NCBI RefSeq assembly: GCF_964063325.1
Contig: NZ_OZ061315.1
Coordinates: forward strand, 4,526,001 to 4,590,000
Direction: 5' to 3'
DNA: 64,000 bases
Source of the DNA: Hafnia alvei
Lineage (GTDB): Bacteria; Pseudomonadota; Gammaproteobacteria; Enterobacterales; Enterobacteriaceae
Part shown: positions 25,927-34,603 of the stretch, piece by piece
Position numbering within the stretch: position 1 is the stretch's first letter
Layout of the letters: every line of letters begins with the position of its first letter
Program-made: the position numbers and the translations under genes
The notes under the pieces: generated by a model
The model's input: only the letters and a program-made list of their open reading frames with translations
Told to the model about the DNA's origin: nothing
The model's database searches: none

Positions 25927-28919
25927 TGGACAAAATGGATCAGGCCATGCAGGCCGCAGACGATAGTACTTCAGGCTCAACGGAAGTGGGCGCCTATGAA
26001 TCTCCTTGTGATAGCGATATTAAGCCGATCTATCCGGTTCGCTATGCCTATGCCAATTTTTTTGAATCAACATTGCAATACGCGTTTCCGCCACAGGATA
26101 TTCAAACTCTGCTTTCAACAACCACCGTCAGAGATGCGATGGGCTATGTGGTACGCCTGCTGCGCCCCGGCTGGATATATATCAAAGACGAGGATTTTGG
26201 CTCTTTCTCTATTTTTAAATATGAGCAGCAAGAAAAAACCATCAATGGTAAAAACCAGTGCGTTGAACGCTACCGAAAATTTATTTTTAAGAACGGCAAT
26301 GATGCCAGCGGCGGCTTAATACCCGAGTCTGGCCCTCGCGGTGAAGGCTATTACTTTGCTTTTGTGTCTAAAAAAGTCTCCAACATCAGCATTGTTTATA
26401 GCGAACATGAATGGCATGCCGACATCATTAACGCCATCAATGGAGATAAATCGCTGCGAGAGAAATCGATGCAGCGTATTAATTTAGATGAAGATAAAAG
26501 TCTTTACGCTCTTGAAGCCACACAGGCAAATTTCTCCAGACTCATTGAAGATTATCGGCACAAGCAGCAGCGCGTATTAACCCTGCCGGACAAAAACCAT
26601 CCCGATGACTTAGGCGATATTGGTATTGATATTCTTACCACCCAAGAATCTTATTGGATGGATGCCGATGGTATTGGAAAAGAAATTCGTAACAAACTTT
26701 GCTACGGAGAAAAAGCGCGCATTGTAGTGCTGTTTGACCCTGTCGGACGGCAAAAAGAAATTGTGCAAGCACATCGTATTTTGATTCAGTGGCAGCAACA
26801 GTTTCTGGCCGAAAACCACTATCCGCTAACGATCGGTGGATTTGTGGAGCAATTAAAAAATAGCGACAACGAAGATATTCAAAAAGCGGTAAAAAACGGA
26901 ATAAACCAGGACAACTGGAATCATTATTGGCTCGAAATAAAGCAGGAACAGGACGCCTATCTAGAACGCCAAAGAATGTTCGCCAAGCTGTATGAACAAT
27001 TCATGATGAGTCCACTGGTGACCAACTGTGTGGGAGGCCTAGATTCTTATTTCAGATATTTTTTCACCCCAACACCAAGCCCCGAAACACAGCAGGATGA
27101 ATTCAATAAGCTCATCAATATCGCGAGCGAGATCTTTATTGGTGTAACGGACTCCGAGCCGGGTAAAACTGCGCTGGAAAAAGTGATCTCCGACGCTGCT
27201 GACAGCCAACGTTCATTTAGCGATGAACATAACGTATGGGGCGTGATTTGGAACACGCTGGTGCCGGTTCTCACTCAGCCACAGGAACAAATCAGCTGGG
27301 CGGAGAAAAGCCTAAAAGCAGTTGACCGGCTTTTCCAAGGGCTAGCCCCTATTTTGGGTTCAGCAATGTATGGCGATACTTGGCTAGCGCGAACAACCTC
27401 ATCATTAAGCAAAGCCGCCATCCAGCAACTCAAAAAGAATATGCCTATGCTGCTGCATATTATGGGGATCGAAATCCTACAGGAAGAAGCCATATTCACC
27501 CGCGAGCAACTCAATCAGCTCGTAGAGCGAATCAAACAAAATCACGCCAACTTCGCAAAAGGAGCAGCAGCTGATAGCGATATATATAGCAAAATGGCCC
27601 ACAACAGAATGCCCGTCGCCAATAAATTATTTGACTGGGAGCACGCGCTCCCCGATGCCAACGACGCTATTCGTTTACGATTGCCGCAGGTAGGTGTGGT
27701 TGCCCCTCAGGGGAATAAATTTAGCTTTGAGAATGCTATCGGCCACACCGAAACCGCGCCTCGCGCACTGTTTCTGCTCTTTGATACCGGCTTCTCTGGC
27801 CTTTCCGCCGTTGGTAATTTTGCAACATTAAGTTGCCTTGCGGAACAAACCTCAGACTATGAGAAAGCCGACCCGCTAACCCGTGGCAACGTCGCCTATA
27901 CCCAAATAAAAGCCGCTGCGGCGATCATTTCGTTAACCGTAGATGTGTTCACCATCTCTAAAAACGTTACGCAGCTAAGCTCGCGCGTCATACAGAAAAT
28001 CCCCATCGCCGTGGCTCGGCAATTAGCCCCCAATTTAGGTGCTATATCTCAGGCACTGGAAGAAGGTGCGATAAAAATAGCGGTTACCGGCGCTTTAGCT
28101 GCGGTGAATTTCCTTAACGCCGCCGTTGCCGCGATGGATACCTACGATGCTTATCAGCAGGGGAATACCGGAGCAGCCGTGAGTGAAGGCGTACTCACGC
28201 TCGCTTTTACTATTTTTGGCGGAATTGCCGTTGCTGCACTAATGGGTATAACGGCTCCAGTTTGGTTAACCATCTCGGCATTCACACTTCTTATTGGTGG
28301 AACTCTTGGGGTCATATTTACATCGCGCTCTGCGTTAGAGAATGTTTTATATAATTGTTTTTGGGGAGCGGGGAAACAGTATGGTTTTTGGGGTAGAGTG
28401 CGTGGTTCGATTCAGAGTCAATTGGAGAAAACAAAAGAAGAAAAAATGAAAGATGAGACAAATAAGTTCTTACTTATTGAATCTTATGAGTTCATAAATT
28501 TATTTTCAATGCCAAATTTAGAAATAATAGGAAATTCTAAATGGTTTAAAATTGGTTATGATGAAAAAATAGAATATAAATTCACTCTTCCAAATTATGA
28601 AGCAGGCATTTCCGATGTTATCTATTGTTTCTATACCAATACCCCATCCCCGGGCGTTTATCAATACAACAGACATCCAGATGAAAAGCTTAACAAAATT
28701 TTCGACGAAATAAGAAAATCTAAAAATACAAGTATCGAGACTAAAGACGGCGTTACAACTATCTCAATACCGATGAAAGCTGGGTCTGTTTATTACTCTC
28801 AACTTGAGTGGTACTACTCACCATCTCCAGAGTTAATTGTGCCAATGCGAATTTTAAATAGCAAGGGCAAGGTTAGCAGTGAATATAACATTGGCATGAT
28901 TGACGAAAAGGTAAAATAA
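25926..28919 (+). CDS. Probable T6SS membrane-acting effector, VasX N-terminal family
   Basis: The 997-residue protein starts with a region like the VasX/BTH_I2691 effectors (IKPIYPVRYAYANFFEST, then VVRLLRPGWIYIKDEDFGSF, GYYFAFVSKKVSNISIVYSE). A long middle region has few motifs. Hydrophobic segments lie at about residues 610-700 and strongly at about 718-805 (LTLAFTIFGGIAVAALMG, LTISAFTLLIGGTLGVIF), consistent with membrane insertion and pore formation. The last ~165 residues are soluble and encoded by much more A+T-rich DNA, suggesting a swapped tip. The gene overlaps its DUF4123 adaptor and is followed at once by three membrane-protein genes that are likely immunity genes. Target and pore activity are inferred. 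Confidence 0.85.
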   Translation: MDKMDQAMQAADDSTSGSTEVGAYESPCDSDIKPIYPVRYAYANFFESTLQYAFPPQDIQTLLSTTTVRDAMGYVVRLLRPGWIYIKDEDFGSFSIFKYEQQEKTINGKNQCVERYRKFIFKNGNDASGGLIPESGPRGEGYYFAFVSKKVSNISIVYSEHEWHADIINAINGDKSLREKSMQRINLDEDKSLYALEATQANFSRLIEDYRHKQQRVLTLPDKNHPDDLGDIGIDILTTQESYWMDADGIGKEIRNKLCYGEKARIVVLFDPVGRQKEIVQAHRILIQWQQQFLAENHYPLTIGGFVEQLKNSDNEDIQKAVKNGINQDNWNHYWLEIKQEQDAYLERQRMFAKLYEQFMMSPLVTNCVGGLDSYFRYFFTPTPSPETQQDEFNKLINIASEIFIGVTDSEPGKTALEKVISDAADSQRSFSDEHNVWGVIWNTLVPVLTQPQEQISWAEKSLKAVDRLFQGLAPILGSAMYGDTWLARTTSSLSKAAIQQLKKNMPMLLHIMGIEILQEEAIFTREQLNQLVERIKQNHANFAKGAAADSDIYSKMAHNRMPVANKLFDWEHALPDANDAIRLRLPQVGVVAPQGNKFSFENAIGHTETAPRALFLLFDTGFSGLSAVGNFATLSCLAEQTSDYEKADPLTRGNVAYTQIKAAAAIISLTVDVFTISKNVTQLSSRVIQKIPIAVARQLAPNLGAISQALEEGAIKIAVTGALAAVNFLNAAVAAMDTYDAYQQGNTGAAVSEGVLTLAFTIFGGIAVAALMGITAPVWLTISAFTLLIGGTLGVIFTSRSALENVLYNCFWGAGKQYGFWGRVRGSIQSQLEKTKEEKMKDETNKFLLIESYEFINLFSMPNLEIIGNSKWFKIGYDEKIEYKFTLPNYEAGISDVIYCFYTNTPSPGVYQYNRHPDEKLNKIFDEIRKSKNTSIETKDGVTTISIPMKAGSVYYSQLEWYYSPSPELIVPMRILNSKGKVSSEYNIGMIDEKVK

Positions 28920-28920
28920 T

Positions 28921-29850
28921 ATGTACCACAGCCCTAAATGGTTTCACTTAACTAAAAATCTTGAATCATCGCTCTTGGTTGATGAGCAGTCGCAGCTGTT
29001 ATCATCACCGAGCAAAACTAAGGATAAAGATAGCCTATGTAGCATGATGTCTTTGCAGTATATTAATCACCGTATTTGCAAGTTTAGAAGTGGTTTGCAA
29101 ATGCTTCGGTGGATTATATTTACCCCTTGGTTTTTAGGGCTATTAGTTAGCGCAACCAATTTCACTAGTGAATTTAATTTAAATTGGGATAAGTGTGAGT
29201 ATGATATAGTTGATGGTATTAATAAAATAGAACACATAGAATATCTTAATAAACTAAAAGGTTTTATTGGTGCTGATAATAAACTTAGCTTAAAAGAATA
29301 TCTTTATTATAGATATAATGAATATGCCTATGGTGAAGAGTACTTGGTTAGTGATATTCTTATGGTAATATTCCATGCTATCTGCATCCCCCTTTGTTTC
29401 TACGCCGCCTTTCTTAGTAAGCAAAAAGCACCACTAATATTAATACGTGATAGGCAGATTTTTATCACCTGGATAAACGGTAAAGCTTTCGTTGCGCGTT
29501 ATTCACAGGTTGGCGTAGTGGAAACCCATCAGGCGGTATCTCTAATTTTATATGGATTAGATAAAGATAAGCATATTATCAAAACCGCGTTTGTATTGCC
29601 GACAAACCCAACCTTTATCATGAGCTCCAGCCAAGGCCGTAAAGATCTCTTAGCGTTTATCACCAAATATATGGTTTGGGGACTATCCTCAGTTGCCTCT
29701 ACCGAATACGAACGCAGCATGCCCTATTATTTACGTAAAGATAAGAAGCCGGGTGACTTTGATCAACAGGTTGCTGAGATCCTTGCCGTGCTGGATAAAC
29801 TCGATTCGCCACGCGAGTTAAATACGCTCACTCATATCAAAGGGAAATGA
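28921..29850 (+). CDS. Putative T6SS immunity membrane protein, paralogue 1
   Basis: I do not know a named family for this 309-residue protein. It has a cytoplasmic-looking N terminus (MYHSPKWFHLTKN), one membrane helix at about 62-81 (LRWIIFTPWFLGLLVSATNF), a loop of about 60 residues, a second helix at about 141-166 (DILMVIFHAICIPLCFYAAF), and a ~140-residue soluble C-terminal domain (FVARYSQVGVVETHQAVSLI, FIMSSSQGRKDLLAFITKYM). Its ATG is one base after the effector stop. Position and topology fit an inner-membrane immunity protein against a pore-forming effector, an inference. Confidence 0.72.
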   Translation: MYHSPKWFHLTKNLESSLLVDEQSQLLSSPSKTKDKDSLCSMMSLQYINHRICKFRSGLQMLRWIIFTPWFLGLLVSATNFTSEFNLNWDKCEYDIVDGINKIEHIEYLNKLKGFIGADNKLSLKEYLYYRYNEYAYGEEYLVSDILMVIFHAICIPLCFYAAFLSKQKAPLILIRDRQIFITWINGKAFVARYSQVGVVETHQAVSLILYGLDKDKHIIKTAFVLPTNPTFIMSSSQGRKDLLAFITKYMVWGLSSVASTEYERSMPYYLRKDKKPGDFDQQVAEILAVLDKLDSPRELNTLTHIKGK

Positions 29851-31725
29851 TATGTACCACAGTCCTAAATGGTTTCACTTAACTAAAAATCTTGAATCAT
29901 CACTCTTGGCTGAGGAGCAGTCGCTGCTGCTATCATCACCGAGCAAAACTAAGGATAAAGATAGCCTATGTAGCATAATGTCTCTGCAATATATTAACAA
30001 TCGTATTTGCAAGTTTAGAAGTGGTCTGCAAATGCTTCGGTGGATTATATTCACCCCTTGGTTTTTAGGCCTAATAGTTAGTGCTGTTCATTTCAAAAGT
30101 GAATTTACAACAAACTGGAACAAATGCGAGATACATATTATCGACTTAGTAGGCAGTATCGGTAATAAAGAGTATTTAAGTGAATTAAAAGGGTTTATAG
30201 GACCTGATAACAAACTTAGCTTAAAAGAATATCTTTATTACAGATATAATGAATATGCGTACGGTGAAGAGTACTTAGTCAGTGATATTATTATGGTAAT
30301 ATTCCATGCTATCTGCATCCCCCTTTGTTTCTACGCCGCCTTTCTTAGTAAGCAAAAAGCGCCGCTGACTTTAATACGTGATAAACAGCTTTTTATCACC
30401 TGGATAAACGGCAAAGCTTTCGTTGCACGCTATTCACAGGTTGGCGTGGTTGAAACCCATCAGGCGGTATCTCTAATTTTATATGGGTTAGATAAAGATA
30501 AGCATATTATCAAAACCGCCTTTGTATTGCCGACCAACCCAACCTTTATCATGAGCTCCAGCCAAGGCCGTAAAGATCTCTTAGCGTTTATCACCAAATA
30601 TATGGTTTGGGGACTATCCGCAGTTGCTTCTACCGAATACGAACGCAGCATGCCCTACTATTTACGTAAAGATAAAAAGCCGGGTGACTTTGATCAACAG
30701 GTTACTGAGATCCTTGCCGTGCTGGATAAACTCGATTCGCCACGCGAGTTAAATACGCTCACTCATATCAAAGGGAAGTGATATGTACCATAGCCCTAAA
30801 TGGTTTCATCTAACTAAAAATTCGAAGCCATCATTACTAGTGGATGAACAAGATACATTGCTTACTCGTTACATACCTGTAAAAGATATTCATAAACTTC
30901 ATTATATGATCTCATTGCAGGGGATAGATAGTAGTAGTTGCCTTTTCCGTTCAGGTCTACAACTCTTAAGGTGGATAGTTTTTTTCCCTGCCATCATATT
31001 ATTATTAATTAATTTCATATTCTTCTTACAAAAATTTCATAATAGCTGGGAGCATGATGAAAAAGAAATATCGTCTACCATAAATGAAATAAACATAAGA
31101 GATTACTCTAAGGAAAATATTTTTGGCTATTACTTTAACAAAAAAAATGATGACGTTTTTAAAGAAAAACAAGTTAATTACTTGGGAGGAAACAAAAAAA
31201 TGAATCTTAATGAGTATCTATATTTCAGGTATAATGTCTATGCATATGGGCATAGGTACTTTTTTACAGATATAATCCATGTTATTTGCTTTGTTATTCT
31301 GGTCCCATTCTTTTTTTATCTCTCTTTTTTAATAAAAAATAAAGCACCGCTTATTCTTATACGCGATAAGAAGTTATTTATCACTTGGATAAGAGGCAAC
31401 GCTTTCGTTGCGCGTTATTCACAGGTTGGCGTGGTTGAAACCCATCAGGCGGTATCTCTAATTTTATATGGATTAAATAAAGATAAGCATATTATCAAAA
31501 CCGCCTTTGTATTGCCGACCAACCCAACCTTCATCATGAGCTCCAGTCAAGGCCGTAAAGATCTCTTAGCGTTTATCACCAAATATATGGTTTGGGGACT
31601 ATCCGCCGTTGCCTCTACCGAATACGAACGCAGCATGCCCTACTATTTACGTAAAGATAAAAAGCCGGGTGACTTTGATCAACAGGTTACTGAGATCCTT
31701 GCCGTGCTGGATAAACAAGATCCTC
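29486..31725 (+). repeat. Homogenised 3' modules of the three immunity paralogues
   Basis: Stretches at about 29486-29846, 30417-30777 and 31401-31724 are almost identical at DNA level, for example each contains GAAACCCATCAGGCGGTATC and CAAGGCCGTAAAGATCTCTT. The DNA between them diverges, especially before copy 3. The pattern suggests tandem duplication followed by diversification or gene conversion. Confidence 0.8.
29852..30781 (+). CDS. Putative T6SS immunity membrane protein, paralogue 2
   Basis: Also 309 residues and nearly identical to paralogue 1 except in the segment between the two membrane helices (FKSEFTTNWNKCEIHIIDLV here against FTSEFNLNWDKCEYDIVDGI). The C-terminal ~140 residues differ at only a handful of positions. 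It starts one base after the stop of paralogue 1 (TGATATG) with the ribosome site inside the preceding gene. It may protect against a related effector variant rather than duplicate the same function. Confidence 0.72.
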   Translation: MYHSPKWFHLTKNLESSLLAEEQSLLLSSPSKTKDKDSLCSIMSLQYINNRICKFRSGLQMLRWIIFTPWFLGLIVSAVHFKSEFTTNWNKCEIHIIDLVGSIGNKEYLSELKGFIGPDNKLSLKEYLYYRYNEYAYGEEYLVSDIIMVIFHAICIPLCFYAAFLSKQKAPLTLIRDKQLFITWINGKAFVARYSQVGVVETHQAVSLILYGLDKDKHIIKTAFVLPTNPTFIMSSSQGRKDLLAFITKYMVWGLSAVASTEYERSMPYYLRKDKKPGDFDQQVTEILAVLDKLDSPRELNTLTHIKGK

Positions 31726-31739
31726 AAAAAATTGCGTAG
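30783..31739 (+). CDS. Putative T6SS immunity membrane protein, paralogue 3 (divergent)
   Basis: A 318-residue member of the same set. It shares MYHSPKWFHLTKN at the N terminus and an almost identical domain from about residue 210 to 314, but the membrane helices and the loop between them are largely different (KKNDDVFKEKQVNYLGGN) and about 9 residues longer. The end differs (QDPQKIA instead of LDSPRELNTLTHIKGK). It closes the effector module; a bidirectional hairpin then separates it from rpoH. Confidence 0.72.
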   Translation: MYHSPKWFHLTKNSKPSLLVDEQDTLLTRYIPVKDIHKLHYMISLQGIDSSSCLFRSGLQLLRWIVFFPAIILLLINFIFFLQKFHNSWEHDEKEISSTINEINIRDYSKENIFGYYFNKKNDDVFKEKQVNYLGGNKKMNLNEYLYFRYNVYAYGHRYFFTDIIHVICFVILVPFFFYLSFLIKNKAPLILIRDKKLFITWIRGNAFVARYSQVGVVETHQAVSLILYGLNKDKHIIKTAFVLPTNPTFIMSSSQGRKDLLAFITKYMVWGLSAVASTEYERSMPYYLRKDKKPGDFDQQVTEILAVLDKQDPQKIA

Positions 31740-31775
31740 TCGCTTTTTTTACTTCACCACACACAAAAACGAGCA

Positions 31776-31806
31776 CAAAAAAGGCGATGCTAAGCATCGC
31801 CTTTTG
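31776..31806. terminator. Bidirectional terminator, immunity genes / rpoH
   Basis: GGCGATGC-TAA-GCATCGCC is an eight-base stem with A run before and T run after it (AAAAAA ... TTTT), so it can end transcripts from both sides: the T6SS module on the plus strand and rpoH on the minus strand. Confidence 0.88.
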
Positions 31807-31829
31807 TCAGACTGTCGTGCGGTTAAAGC

Positions 31830-32681
31830 TTAGGCTTCAATTGCTGCACGCAGTTTTTTCATTGCGTTCTTTTCAAGCTGACGCACACGTTCTGCAGACA
31901 CACCGTATTGATCGGCCAGTTCTTGCAGCGTTGCTTTGTTGTCGTCGTCTAACCAGCGGGCACGAATAATGTGCTGGCTACGCTCATCCAAGCCTTCCAT
32001 CGCTAAGCTCAGTTTGTCGGCGGCGTGGCTATCCCAGTTGTCATCTTCAATATCGTTGGCGAAATCAGAAGATTTATCCTGTAGGAACAGCACTGGCGCA
32101 GCAGGTGAACTGTCATCGTCGTCGTTAGACATGTCAAAAGCCATGTCCTGCGCGGCCATACGCGATTCCATTTCCAGCACGTCTTTTTCAGACACGCCCA
32201 GCTCGCGAGCAACCAGTTCCACTTCGTCCTGATTGAACCAGCCTAAACGCTGCTTGGTTTTACGCAGGTTGAAGAACAGCTTACGCTGGGCTTTGGTGGT
32301 CGCAACCTTCACGATGCGCCAGTTACGCAGCACATATTCGTGAATTTCAGCTTTGATCCAGTGAACCGCAAAGGACACCAGTCGTACGCCCATTTCTGGG
32401 TTAAAACGACGCACAGCTTTCATCAGGCCGATGTTACCTTCCTGAATTAGGTCTGCCTGCGGCAACCCGTAGCCGGCATAGTTACGGGCAACATGAACAA
32501 CAAAGCGCAGGTGCGACAGAATCAGCTGTTTTGCTGCATCCAAGTCACCCTCGTAATGCAGTCGTTCACCCAGTTCTTTCTCTTCCTCTGCTGTCAGCAT
32601 CGGATAGGTGTTGGCCGCACGTACGTAAGCTTCCAAGCTACCTTGAGGAACTAAGGTTAAAGTTTGCATCTCTTTGGTCAT
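31830..32681 (-). CDS. rpoH: RNA polymerase heat-shock sigma factor sigma-32
   Basis: Sigma-32 directs transcription of heat-shock genes. The 283 residues (E. coli 284) contain the sigma-70 region 2 (LRFVVHVARNYAGYGLPQAD, GNIGLMKAVRRF), the sigma-32-specific RpoH box around QRKLFFNLRKTKQRLGW, and region 4 helix-turn-helix (LQELADQYGVSAERVRQLEK). In E. coli the 5' part of the mRNA folds as a thermosensor; I have not folded this one. It is flanked by ftsX upstream on the same strand and the accessory T6SS module downstream, where E. coli has livJ. Confidence 0.98.
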   Translation of the reverse strand: MTKEMQTLTLVPQGSLEAYVRAANTYPMLTAEEEKELGERLHYEGDLDAAKQLILSHLRFVVHVARNYAGYGLPQADLIQEGNIGLMKAVRRFNPEMGVRLVSFAVHWIKAEIHEYVLRNWRIVKVATTKAQRKLFFNLRKTKQRLGWFNQDEVELVARELGVSEKDVLEMESRMAAQDMAFDMSNDDDDSSPAAPVLFLQDKSSDFANDIEDDNWDSHAADKLSLAMEGLDERSQHIIRARWLDDDNKATLQELADQYGVSAERVRQLEKNAMKKLRAAIEA

Positions 32682-32959
32682 TCAAACCCTCTCAATATTC
32701 AATCCAGCCGTACTAGTAACGCCGTAGCAATTCTAACGATATAACAGCGCGGACACTAACACGATTCTGCAAAATTTGACCGTGAGTTATCCCACAAGTT
32801 CAATGTTGCGTGCATAAATTTAGCACAATTCTACAACAGACATGAACTCATTGGGAATGTGATGGGGGGAGTATAGGATGGAGAACCGGTATCGGGTTTA
32901 ACCAAAATGGCTCTTCCCCCGTCAGCAACTCAACGAGGGAAGAGTATAACACTATTTCA

Positions 32960-33937
32960 CTATTGTGGTGTAAATCGGCGTAAATGTTGAACGGTGGCCA
33001 GCCACGCGGCAATCCAGCCAATCATGGCGGAGACCAGCACCAACAATAGGCACTCATCCCAGCCTAAGCCATGTAGCACAAACGTGGTGCCAAATACCGA
33101 GGCCACTTTGGCAACCGCGGAACCCAGCTGCCATACCATCGCCTGAGACAAAATTAGCGATAGAACTGCGCCACTAAAGCCTAACAGCGCACCGCCATTA
33201 AGGAATGGCCGAAGAATAAATCCGTCGGTCGCTCCAATCAGCTTCATCACGTTGATGGTGTCGCGACGGCTGAATATGCTCAGACGCACGCTGTTACCAA
33301 TCACCAAGAACACGGCCACAATCATCAAAATACCAATCATCGCCGCGACCTGTCCGACCAGCCCGGTTAACGCAGCCAAACGCGCAAACCAGCTGTCGTC
33401 CATGCGAACTTCATCAACCCCTTTCACGGCCGCTACGCGATCGCGCAGGGTGTTAAGGGTATCACTACTTTCGAAATTCATTTTTGGCGTAATAATGGCC
33501 ACTGCAGGAAGCGGGTTCTCTTCCAGCATATCAAGCGCACCGCCAAAGCCTGACCAGTTGCGGAATTCGCCCAGCGCTTCTTCTCGCGAGAGGTAGTTAA
33601 CTTTATCCACGCCCTCTTCGCCTTTCAGCACCGTCATCACTTGCTCGGCAGCGTCGTCATCCAGCGCCTTATCCAGATAAACCGTTAACTGCGGCGTTGG
33701 ATACCACTGTGAAGCCGCTTCGCTGACGTTTTTGTAGACCAGATAGCATACGCTGGGCAGGGTCAGTGAAATAGCAATGACCATCACCGTAAGCAGGGTC
33801 GCCAATGGCTGGCGCATCATATCAGCCAGCGTGTTAACCCATGCATAGCGCCACTGTTCACGCCAGCCGCCACGCAGCGCCTTAGCTTTATCCGGCATTT
33901 TCGCGCGCGAGGCCGAACGATTTGGAGCCTTAGCCAT
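32960..33937 (-). CDS. ftsX: Cell division protein FtsX
   Basis: FtsX is the membrane partner of FtsE; the complex controls amidase activation through EnvC at the septum. The 325-residue protein has a basic N terminus, a first helix (LATLLTVMVIAISLTLPSVC), a periplasmic domain (residues ~65-190) and three C-terminal helices, the standard four-helix layout. It is shorter than E. coli FtsX (352) mainly at the N terminus. It overlaps ftsE by eight bases. Confidence 0.97.
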   Translation of the reverse strand: MAKAPNRSASRAKMPDKAKALRGGWREQWRYAWVNTLADMMRQPLATLLTVMVIAISLTLPSVCYLVYKNVSEAASQWYPTPQLTVYLDKALDDDAAEQVMTVLKGEEGVDKVNYLSREEALGEFRNWSGFGGALDMLEENPLPAVAIITPKMNFESSDTLNTLRDRVAAVKGVDEVRMDDSWFARLAALTGLVGQVAAMIGILMIVAVFLVIGNSVRLSIFSRRDTINVMKLIGATDGFILRPFLNGGALLGFSGAVLSLILSQAMVWQLGSAVAKVASVFGTTFVLHGLGWDECLLLVLVSAMIGWIAAWLATVQHLRRFTPQ

Positions 33938-34598
33938 GCGAAATACCTCCGTCCATACGTCCCTGACTGAGCGTCAGCATACGGTAGCGACGGCGCGCAA
34001 TAAGTCCCATATCATGGGTTGCCATCAGCACCGTAACGCCCACACGGTTGAACTCTTCGAACAGGCGCAAAATACCTTCTGACAGCGCCTCATCCAAGTT
34101 ACCGGTTGGCTCATCCGCTAATAGCACGGCAGGCTTGTTAACCACCGCACGGGCGATCCCAACGCGCTGCTGTTCACCGCCGGAAAGCTGGATCGGGAAG
34201 TTTTTGGCTTTGTCCAATAACCCCACTTTATCCAGCGCCGCAGAAACACGGCGACGGATATCTTCGCTGCTGGCGCCTGAAATAATCAGCGGCATCGACA
34301 CGTTGTCGTATACCGTTCGATCCATCAACAGATGATGGTCTTGGAAAATCATGCCAATCTGGCGGCGCAGAAACGGAACTTCTGAGTTGCGTAAGCGGCT
34401 GATGTCATGACCACCAAAAAGAATATGTCCTGCGCTTGGGCGCTCAATGCCACATATCAGTTTAAGCAGGGTACTTTTCCCTGCGCCTGAGTGACCGGTG
34501 AGAAACGCCATCTCGCCCTGACGTAGATGAAAATCTACGCCTTGCAGAGCCTGACGCCCGCCCAGATACGCTTTACTGACCTGTTCGAAGCGAATCAT
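33930..34598 (-). CDS. ftsE: Cell division ATP-binding protein FtsE
   Basis: A 222-residue ABC ATPase, the same size as E. coli FtsE. Walker A GHSGAGKSTLLKLICG, signature LSGGEQQRVGIARAVV, Walker B VLLADEPTGNLDEAL and the switch MATHDMGL are intact. It lies five bases after ftsY and overlaps ftsX, reproducing the ftsYEX operon. Confidence 0.98.
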   Translation of the reverse strand: MIRFEQVSKAYLGGRQALQGVDFHLRQGEMAFLTGHSGAGKSTLLKLICGIERPSAGHILFGGHDISRLRNSEVPFLRRQIGMIFQDHHLLMDRTVYDNVSMPLIISGASSEDIRRRVSAALDKVGLLDKAKNFPIQLSGGEQQRVGIARAVVNKPAVLLADEPTGNLDEALSEGILRLFEEFNRVGVTVLMATHDMGLIARRRYRMLTLSQGRMDGGISHG

Positions 34599-34603
34599 CC
34601 GTA

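Noticed and set aside
28921..31739. Three-fold repeat as an assembly artefact
   Set aside because: The copies differ at many sites, most of all in the middle segments, and have distinct lengths and ends, so they are real paralogues.
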